Under the pieces are notes generated by a model that made no database searches, was not told the origin of the DNA, and worked only from the letters and a program-made list of their open reading frames with translations. From positions 434,001 to 498,000 of the forward strand of contig JAGTJL010000001.1 of assembly GCA_020746875.1 (NCBI GenBank): 64,000 bases of DNA, written 5' to 3'. A program made the position numbers and the translations under genes. Shown here piece after piece: positions 46,951-58,226 of this stretch (its first letter is position 1; each line of letters starts with the position of its first letter). Source of the stretch: Rhexocercosporidium sp. MPI-PUGE-AT-0058 (Eukaryota > Ascomycota > Leotiomycetes > Helotiales).

Positions 46951-48645
46951 TTACCAAGTGGTCTGCATCTTAGAGTACTCCTTGGAGCTAAGACCCAAGT
47001 CCGCAAACACTGGATCATCCCCCTTCAGATGCTGAACACGCTCATGGTCTTCCTCTTCCAGCTTCTCCAACTCTTCAACTGGCTTCTCCTTCGTGTTGTC
47101 CTTGGCGTCACTGCTCATCTCCTCGACTGCCTTGCCCATCTCGCCCATGCCTTCGCCTATGATCAAGAACTGAGTGTGCTGGTAGTCCAGGAGGGCCGGC
47201 TCGAGAGGCATCCATCGAAGGTTTCTAAACTTCTTCTGGGTCTCCTCGGGGTAGGACGCGGGATTGTCGAGGGTCGCGTTGGCGGGTCCAGGGGCATTGG
47301 GATTCTTAGCCGAGGCAACGAAACTACATACCAGGTCAGTATTATATTACTTGCGTTCCAAGTGCTCAAGAGAACATCAGGGATTCTGGAGATGATTGGA
47401 ATTTGAGGAACTCAGTAAGGCATGGAAAGTTTAGTCACGCACCTTCCCTTCTCATTGAGACCAAGCTCCTTTTGAACCTCACCGATCGAGGTAGGAACAG
47501 TGAGATGATATGCAAGATGAGACTCACGGCCGGTGGAAGTGATGGCATACTACAAGTAATCAGCATGATTCTCAATCACACCCAGTCTTGGTCCCAAGAG
47601 TCTTCTTAGCATTGAAAGAATAAACACTATCAATACTTACAATTCCCTCCGCGAAAGGGGTTGCTGAGGGAGTGTGACTTGTTCTGCACACTGAGGTCAG
47701 TAATTGAAAATTTCCTGAGAATAATTATAATGCTTACCCAGAGGTCTTGGTTGCATATTCGTTGCTAGAGAATTGCTCCTGCAAATCCTTGATAGTGGCC
47801 GAAGGTTTCTCAACGAAGACTAAGAAGCGGTCTTGGCGGGTCTTTGGAAGCATCTTCTTTGGTAGAGCCAGCAATCTCGCATTGCCAGAATCTTCGAGGG
47901 GATCTTCGCCGAGTTTGGCGCCGAGGGGAAGGGGTCGGAGTACGATATAGCTGCGGGCAACATCCTCGATTCCCTGTGGGTCTTCAACTCCTACTCTGCC
48001 TCTGAAGAAGAAGTAGATGACACCCTTCTCCTATTTTCCACTTAGTCAGTTGCCGATATTTTAAGATGAAGTTCTAGAGTTCTGACAGGCACGGTGGAGG
48101 ACACTTACGAGGATCGACGAGGGGATAGCAGCCTCTCGCTTATCATCCTCGATGACAGAATTGTTGTTGTTGCTAATCTCCTTTGACTTCACCTCTTGCT
48201 CTTCGGCTGCAGCTTTCTTGACATCATCTGTATCGGCTTTGACCTCATTGAACGCGTTCTTTTTACCATTGGTGTCATTGCCATTCTTGATCTGCTTCGC
48301 AATCGCTTCATCGTCCTCAATGTCCATGTCGGCTACCTTATCCTGAGCACTTCCACTTGCGTCCTTGGTGGTATTCTGGACTTTCTTTGGTCTACCTCGG
48401 CCACGCTTTTCAGGTGGAGAGGACGCAGTATCCTGATCGATCCTCTTGGCAATATCTGCATCATCCTCAATGCCCTTCTCGTTGATAGAACTTTCAACTC
48501 CCGTCTCCTCTATTGTCTTTTGGACTTTCTTGGGTCTTCCTCTGCCACGCTTGGCTGCTGGCGGCGACGCGGAGGTCTCAGCAGCGCGCTTGTTGCTATT
48601 TGGGGCTGGTGGGGAGGATTCCTGAGATGATCTGGTGGATGCCAT
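46951..48645 (-). CDS. AT-hook nuclear protein (annotated in other fungi as BTB-domain transcription factor)
   Basis: Five exons, complement 48109-48645, 47738-48030, 47641-47683, 47443-47549 and 46951-47323 (537+293+43+107+373 = 1353 nt, 450 aa), with good donors (GTAAGT, GTAAGC, GTGCGT). Two AT-hooks with core KRGRGRPKK occur at residues 32-41 and 80-88, inside an acidic, Lys/Asp-rich N-terminal half. The C-terminal half is a compact conserved block: EKGVIYFFFRGRVGVEDP, SYIVLRPLPLG, ARLLALPKKMLPKTRQDRFL, YAITSTGRESHLAYHLTVPT, RWMPLEPALLDYQHTQFLII. AT-hooks bind the minor groove of AT-rich DNA, so a chromatin or transcription role is likely. The name BTB-domain transcription factor is common for homologues, but I see no clear BTB fold. 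Confidence 0.82.
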
Positions 48646-49116
48646 ACTGGGCAGAACTGGTCAATATTTAATATTAGTGTTTGTAATTGGATGACGGATT
48701 TGAAGGTCAGAAGTAACAAAAATCGTGACTGATCTTCTGCCTCATTTATATAGAAGTGAGCACGAACCTTTGGTTTGAAATTGGTTCAGAGAAAGATAGA
48801 TTGGCTAGTTGTTGAGGGAGGAAACGTTGGAGTGTGGAAGGTCAAATCGAAGACTTCGAGAGTCAATTGTCTCCGTTGTACTGAGGTTGAAGAGATTTAA
48901 AGATTGAAGGAAATTAGATGAGACTCGCGTTAAGAAGGACGCGTTAAAGACTTCGAGCTTGTTGAAGATCGATGACGTCGATCGACAGGTAGTCACGTGG
49001 GAGACTAGTATATCCTCAACTTCACTCTCAAGCAGCTCTTGAACATGATTCACTCATTTGAATGACGATATTCTTCTTCAATTCTCAAAATGCGATCGAT
49101 TTGAGACTTCCAATTA
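48646..49116. other. Promoter of AT-hook gene
   Basis: 470 nt between two minus-strand genes. AT-rich, no gene seen. Confidence 0.5.
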
Positions 49117-49510
49117 TCAAATCACTCTGAACATATTCTCCCTCACGCCCCGTTTCAAGCCCACCGCTTTGCCTCCTTCATATTCTACCCCAGCTCCGCC
49201 TCCTTCTCCTGATATCCCCTCAAGCTTCAAGCGAAGCTCTTCATCTTGCTCCAATATTGTCTTTGGTATTTTTGGCGTCTTTTCCTGCTCAACGGACTCT
49301 CCAGCACTGGTTTCTGAATAGGGTTTATCAAGCTCGAGTTCCCCTTTCTTCTTGTCGGCTTTTATGCTTGGCGAACTTTTAGAAGCCTTGTCCAATATTA
49401 GTTAGTATCTGACTGATTTGACGAGGCCCCAAGAAGACACTCAGGTCCCGGCATACCTTTGCAGAGTATCGTCTAGTCGTTGCTCTAGATATCAACTTCC
49501 TTTTCCACAT
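49117..49510 (-). CDS. Small mitochondrial-type protein, 107 aa
   Basis: Two exons, complement 49457-49510 and 49117-49386 (54+270 = 324 nt). The 70-nt intron has donor GTATGC, branch ACTAAC and acceptor AAG. The first exon encodes only MWKRKLISRATTRRYSAK, an Arg-rich import presequence with a likely cleavage site after the Tyr/Ser pair. The mature part is charged (SIKADKKKGELELDK; KIPKTILEQDEELRLKLEGI), then Gly-rich (SGEGGGAGVEYEGG), and ends basic. I do not recognise the family, though the layout resembles small matrix proteins. The first exon is too short to show up as an open frame alone. It reads away from the HET locus across a 350-nt gap. Confidence 0.6.
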
Positions 49511-49860
49511 TTTTGAGAGGTCTAGAAGGTCTAGTACACGCTACTAGAACTGGGTGATGTACTTGTGTTGCAAGCTCGATAGTACGGATATTTGCTTGTT
49601 TGAACTTCAAGGTTTCGAGGAACTCGGATTGGCGTTACATCATCAAAACTGTCTTTCGCCTGAACACGTGTTTGTGCTCACGTGATGTGCATTTTGGAGT
49701 TGCATGGCTGTGAGCGCACCAGCTGAGACTGCCTGCATGGCATCGTTCAAGCATTGCAATACAGCATAGCTTTGGTATTCGAAATGCTTCTTGTTCCTGG
49801 TTCTGTCAGGAGATTAGTGCTAGCATAGCTCCTCGACCCTGCCGACAGCCCTGATGTAAG

Positions 49861-51880
49861 ATGGAGAACAACCGCGAATCCGAGGATATTGCTTGCATTA
49901 TATGTTGCGGCCTCCGCAGAGGCTATGCGCATGGTAAGGGTGCAGGATACCCTCAGGTAACAGTACCGCTCTCTCAACTCGTATGCTCAGGTCAAAAAGG
50001 TTGTCTAGTCTGTGCAGTGCTGGTTGAGATTATCGTCAAATGCGTCCCAGGAGTTACAAAGGGGTCGGATGGCAGTGTATCCATAGGTGAATAACCGGGG
50101 CTAATCCCAAGCCAAAGACATCAGCTCGATATGCTGAGTTCCAAGTAAAATATCTAGTGGTGGAGAATTTGGGGCGACTTAAATCTATGTTGGAACCCCA
50201 CAAATGACGCTCAGGACCGCGTCTGACTCGATGTTTTTCAACTACCTAGTAAGGAGCAATTTGTTGAATGCAGATATTTGGGTTGAGACTTCTCTTCTAG
50301 GACAACATATCCAATTTGAGAATGTGCGAATGGGCAAAGCTCCTTCTGGATTTACTGGTTCTAACCTGGCCCTAAACCTTGCCTTGGAATGGATCACCGA
50401 TTGCACCTCTAAACACAAGATGTGCGGCGATGGCTCTTTGAGAACACTTCCCACCCGCGTTCTTGATCTCTGCATAGGTGAAAACTGCCTCGAAGCAAGC
50501 ATCATTACTGGCGAAGGCAAAATCGCTCGCTACTGTACTTTAAGCCACTGCTGGGGTCAGCGTGGCAATCATCGTCTTCTCACCAAAGCAACCCTCAGCT
50601 CGTGGTTGACAGCGTTTTATATCGGGGAACTGCCTCAAACCTACCAAGATGTTATAGCAGTGACGAAGCAACTTGTCTTACGATATTTATGGATTGATTC
50701 GTTGTGCATTATTCAAGATGATCAGGAAGATTGGGAACGGGAGTCCTCAAAAATGGGCGACATCTATCAAAACTCATACATCACTATTGCAGCGACCTGT
50801 GCAGCCGACAGTAGTGTTGGAATGTTTTCACACGCTAGGCCGATCCACCGCCCTCGAGTCGTCAGCTACAGTCACAACGGGACTGAATCGCATATACATG
50901 CATCTGCATGTCTATCTCATCACGCTTATGATCCTATTTACAATTCTCATAACTCATTCTACCACTGGGCCCTACAAAATCAATCCGATCTCCCTCTACT
51001 CGATCGCGCCTAGGTCTACCAAGAGAGACTTTTGTCCCCCAGAATCTTGCACTTTCTAAGAGAAGAGCTCGCGTGTGAGTGTGTGGAGACTAAACGGTGT
51101 GAATGCAACTACTTCCCCTCTGCCCGAATGTCTGTCAAAGAGAAGCATGCCAAATCGCTAGACGCGTCACTTCATCGAAAACTTCCCCTGCATTCTCGAT
51201 GGCACAGTATCGTTGAGGAGTATTGCGAGCTCAGCATGACCTTTGAGAAAGACAAGCTGACAGCGATCTCTGGAGTGGCTAGGCAAGTGCAAAGCATCTT
51301 AAATGAAAGCTACTTTGCTGGTCTGTGGAGTTCATCCTTCAAAGAAGACCTCTACTGGAGAGCAAATACCAAATTCCGTAGACCGAAGCTACAGAAATGG
51401 CGTGCACCATCCTGGTCATGGGCAGCCATCAATGGCAGAGTGATATGCGGTTCGGCGCCAGCTGTGGAACGGTCTGCAGATATCCTCGACCTCGTTTGCA
51501 ACCCTTCAAGTAGCGATATGCTAGGAGAATTGGATTCCGCATGGATGGAAATATCGGGCAGTTTCTGTAAGGGAATGTTGCACAGCGTAGGCTCGCCCGA
51601 CTCGGACAGCAAGACATTCAATGTGCGTACCGAGACAGGGCACAATTTAAGATCTGTCTTTTTGGATTACGATATTAGCGAAGACCTTCCTATTGGATCT
51701 CTTGATATCTTTCTATTCTTGCTGTACAGTTCTGATGAAGGCAAAGGTCAAAGTGGTGTGCTTCTCCTTCTGAGAAAAGTTGCGGCAGAAAGGGCTGCAT
51801 ATGAGCGGATAGGCATTACAAATCTTGATGTGTGGAGTTACTTTGACTCGTTCCCAAAAACTAGAATCAAGGTTATATGA
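49861..51880 (+). pseudogene. HET-domain gene with premature TAG at the invariant RAW tryptophan
   Basis: An N-terminal exon at 49861 (MENNRESEDIACIICCGLRR, with the CxxC...CxxC spacing of HET proteins) is followed by non-coding or spliced sequence. A long frame opens before 50204 and runs through the HET blocks CTLSHCWGQRGNHRLLTK, LPQTYQDVIAVTKQL, YLWIDSLCIIQDDQEDWERE and YQNSYITIAATCA. At 51011-51013 the sequence reads LLDRA, TAG, VYQERLLSPRILHF. The family has RAWVYQE here, so a single TGG-to-TAG change interrupts it. The same frame continues intact to 51880, ending with WRAPSWSWAAINGRV and a C-terminal region. HET proteins trigger incompatibility cell death on non-self contact. The N-terminal splice is unresolved: an in-frame TAA occurs near 50170. 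Confidence 0.78.
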
Positions 51881-52949
51881 GATTGCAACCGGGCCGCAAT
51901 GGCTCGGTACTTGTCCGGAGACAGCAATCATTTCTATTCCCTCAAGTCCAGGCTCGAGGGTAATCTCGAAGCAGAAACACTCATTTCATAGACAACCCGA
52001 TTTTTAGCGCGCCAGTTACAGCTATTGTCAGAATTACTCAACAGTATCATAAGCCCTACTATCTTTACCTCAGAACATCTCATCATCTCTAGCACAACTC
52101 GTGCCCGCATTCGGTCGTTTGCACAGAAGTCTTAATGTCTAGAAGAAACATTCAATACATCATGACTGGTCATACGACACGGCTTTCTCAGCTTAGTCAT
52201 ATGCACGATAGTCGGCCAGGGCTTTTAGATCATTCTCTTGCTGAAAAGAAACAATGAGTCTCGACCTTACTATCGCACACATCAATGGAAGTACTTGAGA
52301 TCGATTGCCTGGATATGCATGTGAGGTGCTGATTTGGCGGATGAGCAATACTTTGCAAGGCAACACGAGACTTTGCGGCCGGTTCACGCGAAACTCGATG
52401 TTGGTGAGACAATTGTCTATTTGTTTGAACAAAATCCCACACCGGCTTCCCCACGTTCCAACAGGCCACTAGATCTTATTTCCAATGAAAAATCTACTTT
52501 CGACCTGCGATCTGCCTAGGGAGGCTACCAAATCTGCCTTGATGACATTGAAGTGTGTTGTGTAGATTGTTCACCGAGATCATGACGCGTCTCGCGAGCC
52601 TTACCAGCATCTCACCGGGAGCTTTATCCAACATCTCATTAATTGGTAGCCAAAGACCTGCACTCTTGCCCGAGTATGTTTCATGTCGGTGTGACCTTGC
52701 AGGTGATGAATTAAAACAGGGCGTTTTCGTCTGCAAGCAGCTCCGCCGCAACGCCATTAATTTAACACAGCCTTGGACCTGGCACGAGACATCATAGCAA
52801 GACTACTGTATGTACTGAAGAAGTATAAAGTCATGGCCGCCACCTCAACAAAACAAAATTCAGAAGAAACCCAAAAAATTCCTGATCACAATCCTCAAGA
52901 AATCTTTTCCCAACCTCGACTCATCGAGTGATCTTCCCCTTCTTTTGGG
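51881..52949. other. No supported gene
   Basis: This stretch lies between the HET locus and the first CxxH paralogue. Frames at 52193-52797 on both strands overlap and lack motifs. The last part is a promoter. Confidence 0.45.
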
Positions 52950-53750
52950 ATGGAACCTTGCCCTTCAACCAGCATCCCAACTTTCACCATCATACGAGAC
53001 GATGATCTAACTCTCCGCTTTCATCCACCTCATGGATCTTTGGCGCTCATAAACGCCCTTGCTATCAGATACCCTCTGGAACCAAATTTGGAAAGCCAAA
53101 TGAGGCGAGCTCTTCTCGAATTCATCTCGGTCGAGACTCTAAACCGGCCAGCCTCAAAAGAACCACATCGATTTTCTCACGATGACAATCCCATACTTTC
53201 AAACGGCGATGTGACGGTCGCTCCAGAGCCCTTGCACACTTCAAGCGGAAATCCCGAGCTTCCCAATTCCAAACCGCGTCGACAGCAAGCTGGAAGGAAG
53301 TCTCGATACACTCCCAAGAAACGCCGCAAAGTTGCTGAAGTTCGAAAGCTTGGTGCTTGTGACTACCATCGGGAAAAGAAACTAGAAGTATACATCCTTT
53401 TTAGCTTTGTGACCAGTCTACAGCCTCACACTTCGCAGTGCAATTGCCTGTTCCAAAAGATTCCCGACACAACCGAATACAACAATCTCGACCCATCACT
53501 TCCCCACGCTCAAGTATCAAACAACAGTAACGAGAGCATGTCTTATAGTCTGCGACCGAAATTTGCGATTCAGAAAGATGAATATCAAGGTAACGAGTTT
53601 CCATTCTATAGCTTCGACCATGGCATGGCATCTAGCAGCGGAGTACAGGCAGGCAACTTTCCACAGCTATCTAACAGCGACCTCACCTATGTCCCCTCTG
53701 CAACTCAGCCGCCAACTCCATCTACTTGGCACAGCGATCCCTGGAATTGA
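52950..53750 (+). CDS. CxxHx6CxC small-finger protein, paralogue A
   Basis: Two exons, 52950-53387 and 53439-53750 (438+312 nt, 249 aa). The 51-nt GTATAC...CAG intron stays open in frame, so an unspliced frame of 266 codons exists, but splicing brings together the cysteines. An N-terminal domain (residues 8-60, including LRFHPPHGSLALINALAIRY, then ESQMRRALLEF) is followed by a disordered linker and a basic region (RRQQAGRKSRYTPKKRRKVA). The motif VRKLGACDYHREKKLECNC gives C137-x2-H140-x6-C147-x-C149, a likely zinc knuckle. The C-terminal third is Ser/Asn/Tyr-rich and aromatic-acidic, like an activation region. It is clearly homologous to the gene at 57410. A DNA-binding regulator is my inference. 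Confidence 0.75.
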   Translation: MEPCPSTSIPTFTIIRDDDLTLRFHPPHGSLALINALAIRYPLEPNLESQMRRALLEFISVETLNRPASKEPHRFSHDDNPILSNGDVTVAPEPLHTSSGNPELPNSKPRRQQAGRKSRYTPKKRRKVAEVRKLGACDYHREKKLEVYILFSFVTSLQPHTSQCNCLFQKIPDTTEYNNLDPSLPHAQVSNNSNESMSYSLRPKFAIQKDEYQGNEFPFYSFDHGMASSSGVQAGNFPQLSNSDLTYVPSATQPPTPSTWHSDPWN

Positions 53751-54797
53751 CAACGATTCGACCAAGTTCAAGAAGTTTCGGTTCCAATTTCTCACGATTT
53801 CTTTTTCTGTCCTGTCTTGAACCTCCGGTCTTTAGCTAGATCCCCTTTCTTGTTCACAAGTGGCTACAGAAGTCTGAAATCTCCTTGCATTTGTTGGCAC
53901 GGATTTCAAATATACTGAGAAGGATGTATGGGTGTGTTGTGTGTGTGTTTTGTATTTCGTTTGGTCTTTGGGGTTGAAAGGTTCAGTGAGCCCAACGACA
54001 CTCCACCCACCTGTCTTCGCTATTGTCCCCCCAAGTTTGGAATCCGGGATTCAGCCTAGGAACACTGCAACTGTGTTTGTCCTAGGAACCTATCGGCAGA
54101 CAACACTCTCCAGGCTTATCATCAGTCAAATCAATACTGACAACATGAAACAGAAACACCTCCCTAGGATGTCTCCACGAGCCTGGAGGTTGCGGATTGT
54201 ACCCCGACAAACCTACTGATTTCAAGGTCTCGAATGATAAAGCAAATTTTGGACAATCCATCTTCCAGGCTTGATTCTTAATTCTACGCCCCCATAGCAT
54301 CTCAGCGGGATTCAAGATGAGCAGGTAGGTGATCCAATTCCAACAACTGACAGATACCCCACGAGTACCGGTACCCTCACCCATGTCTCCGCATACAGAT
54401 GAAGCTCCGACGTAGGACGACTACTGCAGGCTTTGATGAAAGACATACTGTTATTAGACGCAGTTGAGCGTGTCTACTCTTATCTTGCTATACCTGAATA
54501 ACAGATTAGGAGATTCGGATCATTAGCTTCAGCAATTGCAATTACTCATTGGTGACTACAAGAGTTTTGTAAATAAATAAACTGTAATGTTCTGTACTGT
54601 AGTTCATCGCAAAAACATATCTTCACTTTTCCCTCCTCTCTAGCATTAACCCTTTCCTCTCTTGTTCATCATGCGTATTCCTCCCATGTTCTATATCGGT
54701 ATGGGAGATGCCGGGAAAGAGGCATTTCCGAAATGCCCCGGAAGGGGAAAGAGTAGCACCCGAGTTCAGTAGCAGCTTGGTATATTTCGGAACACAG
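53751..54797. other. No supported gene
   Basis: Convergent intergenic region. Short frames only (for example 54082-54384), without motifs. Confidence 0.5.
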
Positions 54798-56502
54798 TCA
54801 TTTAACCTTCTGCTCCACCGCCTTAGGGGCATTTGGCGGTACCTCTGAAGCACTCTGTTCCTCAGTACCTTGCCCCGGCTCGCCCTCTGGGTCTTTCTGT
54901 CTCTCCTTACTAATCTTCCATTTTCTTGAACTTATCATAGACACAAAACCCTTACATCCCTCATAAACCATGACAAGGGGCAACCAAAGAAATATACAAG
55001 CTAATGGGCCGCCAATAGCGACCGCGAACCCGTAGCCTAGGATTTTCGCCCCGAGCACGACGTCTTTGAACATGCCAACAAGAAAGGATGATATGATAAG
55101 CGCACCAAACGTCAACGATCCCAAACCAGCCAGTATACCCAAAGCTTTCCAAATTGGCCTCAGCAATCTCTCCGTCATGAACCTTGAAGCTGTCTCCTGG
55201 ATGAAGCCCCAACAGACTAAGGTCAGAATGACAGCCATGGCGAACCATACAAGGAGACACACGACGCCAAAGAAGTCGTACAGTAGCACCCCTAAATTTT
55301 TCAGCCGCGATTGCATGCTGAGCACACCCGCAGCGAGGGAGAGCGGGAGGAAAAACGCCGCGAGTATTGTGAGCACCTGCACATTATTGCTTTGACGCAT
55401 CGTTCGCGCCAGCTCGAGAAATCTGAGACTGCTATCCATTTCATCTGTCAGGCGACTGAGACGGGCACGTATGTCCTTGCAACATCCTCTGAGAACCGGC
55501 TCCAGAGCAAGAAAGTGGACCATAGATGTTGTGTGGTCATGTAATGAGCTCTTCACGATATCCATCAGTGACTCGAGCGTGTCCGTCATTTCATTGCCGA
55601 TATTCGTGAGCTGTCGGTACTGGTACGAGTCCCTGGCCATTTCTTCCAACACCCAATTACGCAGCTTGGACGAACGAGGATCGAAATCCGGCCTCCTCGG
55701 TTCAACGTAGTCGTTGCGGAAGACTTCTAAGAAGTTTGAAAATACCACGAGGTTTGCGTGCTGGTATTGTAGAAGGAACAGCTTCTCCCAGTTGCTCTCG
55801 TAGCGCATTTTGCAATAGATGCTTTCCAGCTTCTGTAATTCTTCCACGAACACTGCCGTGAGGACGAAGGGGAAAGTCGTCTGCTTCGTCTTGGTACGCT
55901 TCAATGCTTTCAAGAACTTTCGACTGGTTCTAACCATAGTCTTGCAGGAAATATACACTGTTTCTATTAGCTGTGAATTCGCAAAAGACTGTCCACCGTC
56001 CGTCCATCAATTGGTTAGGGTTGCTCGCACCATGGAGACTGCCATCTTTCTCTTTCCGCGTAGTTATCCTCCTCATGATTTGAGCCCACTGCTTTTCAGG
56101 ATCACGCAGCATTTCCTTGAAGATGCGGCTAACTTTCCTTCGCGGCTTCGCTGGTTCCCAGAGGTCTCCAGCAGAACGAGGAGCTGCAAAGTCATAACTC
56201 CTGAGAACACACAACTCGTCTGGGCAGTCTTGCATCCATTGTGAAGCAACTGATTTAAATCCTGTGCCATGTCTCATGGCGGGAGAAAGGCGTTTGTCAG
56301 TGGATTCGTCAATATGAACGTGGATTGTGCAGCCGTTTTGCGGTCCCGCTACATCATCGAGTGAAGTTGCTGAAGAAGCATCCTTATCAACCTGTACCGA
56401 TGTTCCTGGTTCTTTGTTCCCGACAGATGTAAAAAATCTCAGAAACGGGGATTTCCAGCGTTTTGTGGTACGTATGGGGTGCACTGATCTTTGCAAGTTC
56501 AA
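54798..56502 (-). CDS. CorA-like membrane protein, frame-split
   Basis: The C-terminal frame (54798-55958) has a long helical region (LEEMARDSYQYRQLTNIGNE; SMVHFLALEPVLRGCCKDIR), then TM segments beginning TILAAFFLPLSLAAGVLSMQ, the layout of fungal CorA-like Mg2+ transporter relatives. The usual GMN motif is replaced by GVLSMQ. Further TM stretches and a charged tail follow. The N-terminal part (55930-56502) lies in a different frame and ends WTVFCEFTANRNSVYFLQDY. Two readings are possible. A 49-nt intron 55941-55989 with a weak GTCTTT donor would join the frames exactly. Alternatively, because YFLQDYG looks coding, a one-base frameshift could separate them. The first codon of the upper frame is not ATG, so a further upstream exon (near 56572) is likely. 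Function, if intact, is ion transport or membrane signalling. Confidence 0.6.
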
Positions 56503-57409
56503 CGGTATCGTAAAGAATGTCTGAAGTTTGAGCCCAAGAGCCTATGAAAAAGGCAAGTGAGATGGACTCCATATCTCATTTGACCAAGTGGGGTTGAATT
56601 AACACTCAGTTCTCCGTATGGTTAGAGTTTTTGCTGCTGGTCTTTTGGTGTTGGTGTCAGCTTGAGGCGGCCCCAAAATGGTCAAGGAATGGAAGAAGTA
56701 AAAGGGCAAAAAGCGGCTGGCTCAGACCCCACCAATGGCTTCTCAACTACCAACGAACAGTAGAGCGAATTGACGAATCGATTAACCTTGCCAATTTGCT
56801 CATCCGCCGAAGACTTGCATATATAGCAGATTCTCGCCAGGCTATTGGTTATGCTCGTTTAAGAGTAAACAACAGCTTAATACCACCAGGTCAGAGAACA
56901 AGCCATCTAATTTGCACCTTTCTCAGGATTCTGCATCGCAGAAAGCCTCTCGCCAATACAAATTCCCACCTTCTCTGCGCTCATCACACGCAGCCACCCA
57001 CTCAAAGCGGCACGACAGCCTTGCCACTGCGCTGGAGCATCATCAATGGGTTAAAGGGAAGTAAGAACAAACTCCGCCGTTAACTGCCAGACCCTTGTCT
57101 CTTGACAGCTCATTACCTTCGGTGAAGAACCTATCGGTGAGCGAATTAGCCTTCCACCGCACACCATGGGGTTGAGGATGCAATGATAGGTAAGCAGCAT
57201 CCCCGCAATCTGCAGCCTCACTTACGGGAATTTTATCATTAGTCCAGCATAGCAGTCCTCTAAGATTCGGTGTGCAGCTCACGAACGAGCAAAGATACAA
57301 ATCGGTCCATGATTTCCAGTTGAGATCTCGCAGCACAGATAATCACCCTACTTATCCTAGTGTACTGAAGGATAAACAATAACCACCTACTGGATACGCT
57401 AACTTCTCA
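56503..57409. other. No supported gene (divergent promoter region)
   Basis: This includes a possible first exon of the CorA-like gene near 56572 (MESISLAFFIGSWAQTSDIL). A 150-codon plus frame at 56631-57083 has no motif. The remainder is promoter for paralogue B. Confidence 0.35.
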
Positions 57410-58226
57410 ATGGCTTCCACGAGCCCCCAATCCCATATCCCCTGCTACAAAATCGCTCGACGAGCCGATCCATCGCTGCAATTCGACCCACCTGCTGGAT
57501 CTATCGAACTTGCAAATGCACTAAGTCTGAGATTCCCCCTTGAAGCGAGCCTCGAAGATCAGATGCGTCGTGCTATACTTCTCTTCCATGACTCCGATCA
57601 GCTCAACCCAAAATCACTTCAGCTGGGTTATGTACAATACTCGATGGCTGTTCCGGTGTTAGCGGAAAGCTCATCTTCCCCAAACCTCCCGGATTCTACT
57701 ATTGCCTCTGAAGCTCCAAGTTATTCAACGACTCCTCAGAAGATCATAAGCGGAAAATCAGCTGAGCCAAAACGGAGAAAGATGCGATACGACACTTCAA
57801 AACGGACGAAGGTAGCTGCTGTTCGGAAGCGAGACGCTTGTCCTTTTCACAAGGCGAAGAAGATCGAGGTATGAGTTGCTATAAGACTCTTCTCGCCTAC
57901 CTCTAGCTCACAGCTTCAAGTGCACTTGTTTCACCAACAAATCTCCAGCAAATGACAACAACGCTGAAAGAAGTAACGACGACGTTCAAATCGCCTCGCG
58001 GAACACTTTCTCGAGCGAGGACTTGGCGGCTGAGACTTCATCTTTTCAAGAACCGACAACAGCGAACCTCCAAGATTTTGAAGGTACATATGATTCATTT
58101 TTCGGCCTAGATTTCAATCCATGCCATAGTTTCAACGACATGGAAACCATGTCAATGTCGCAAACCAGCCCTGACATCGATTTCGACAATTCGTGGTTTT
58201 CATCGCAAGAATCCCCCAATTTTTGA
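57410..58226 (+). CDS. CxxHx6CxC small-finger protein, paralogue B
   Basis: Two exons, 57410-57868 and 57921-58226 (459+306 nt, 254 aa), with a 52-nt GTATGA...AAG intron. The N-terminal domain aligns with paralogue A (LQFDPPAGSIELANALSLRF; EDQMRRAILLF). The linker is Ser/Pro-rich, then basic (KRRKMRYDTSKRTKVAAVRK). The motif RDACPFHKAKKIECTC gives C144-x2-H147-x6-C154-x-C156, the same spacing as A, and the intron falls at the same place, between the last Glu and the first Cys of CxC. The C-terminal half is acidic and aromatic (DFEGTYDSFFGLDFNPCHSF) with a Met/Ser-rich stretch, resembling an activation region. Together with A it suggests a local duplication around the CorA-like gene. Confidence 0.75.
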
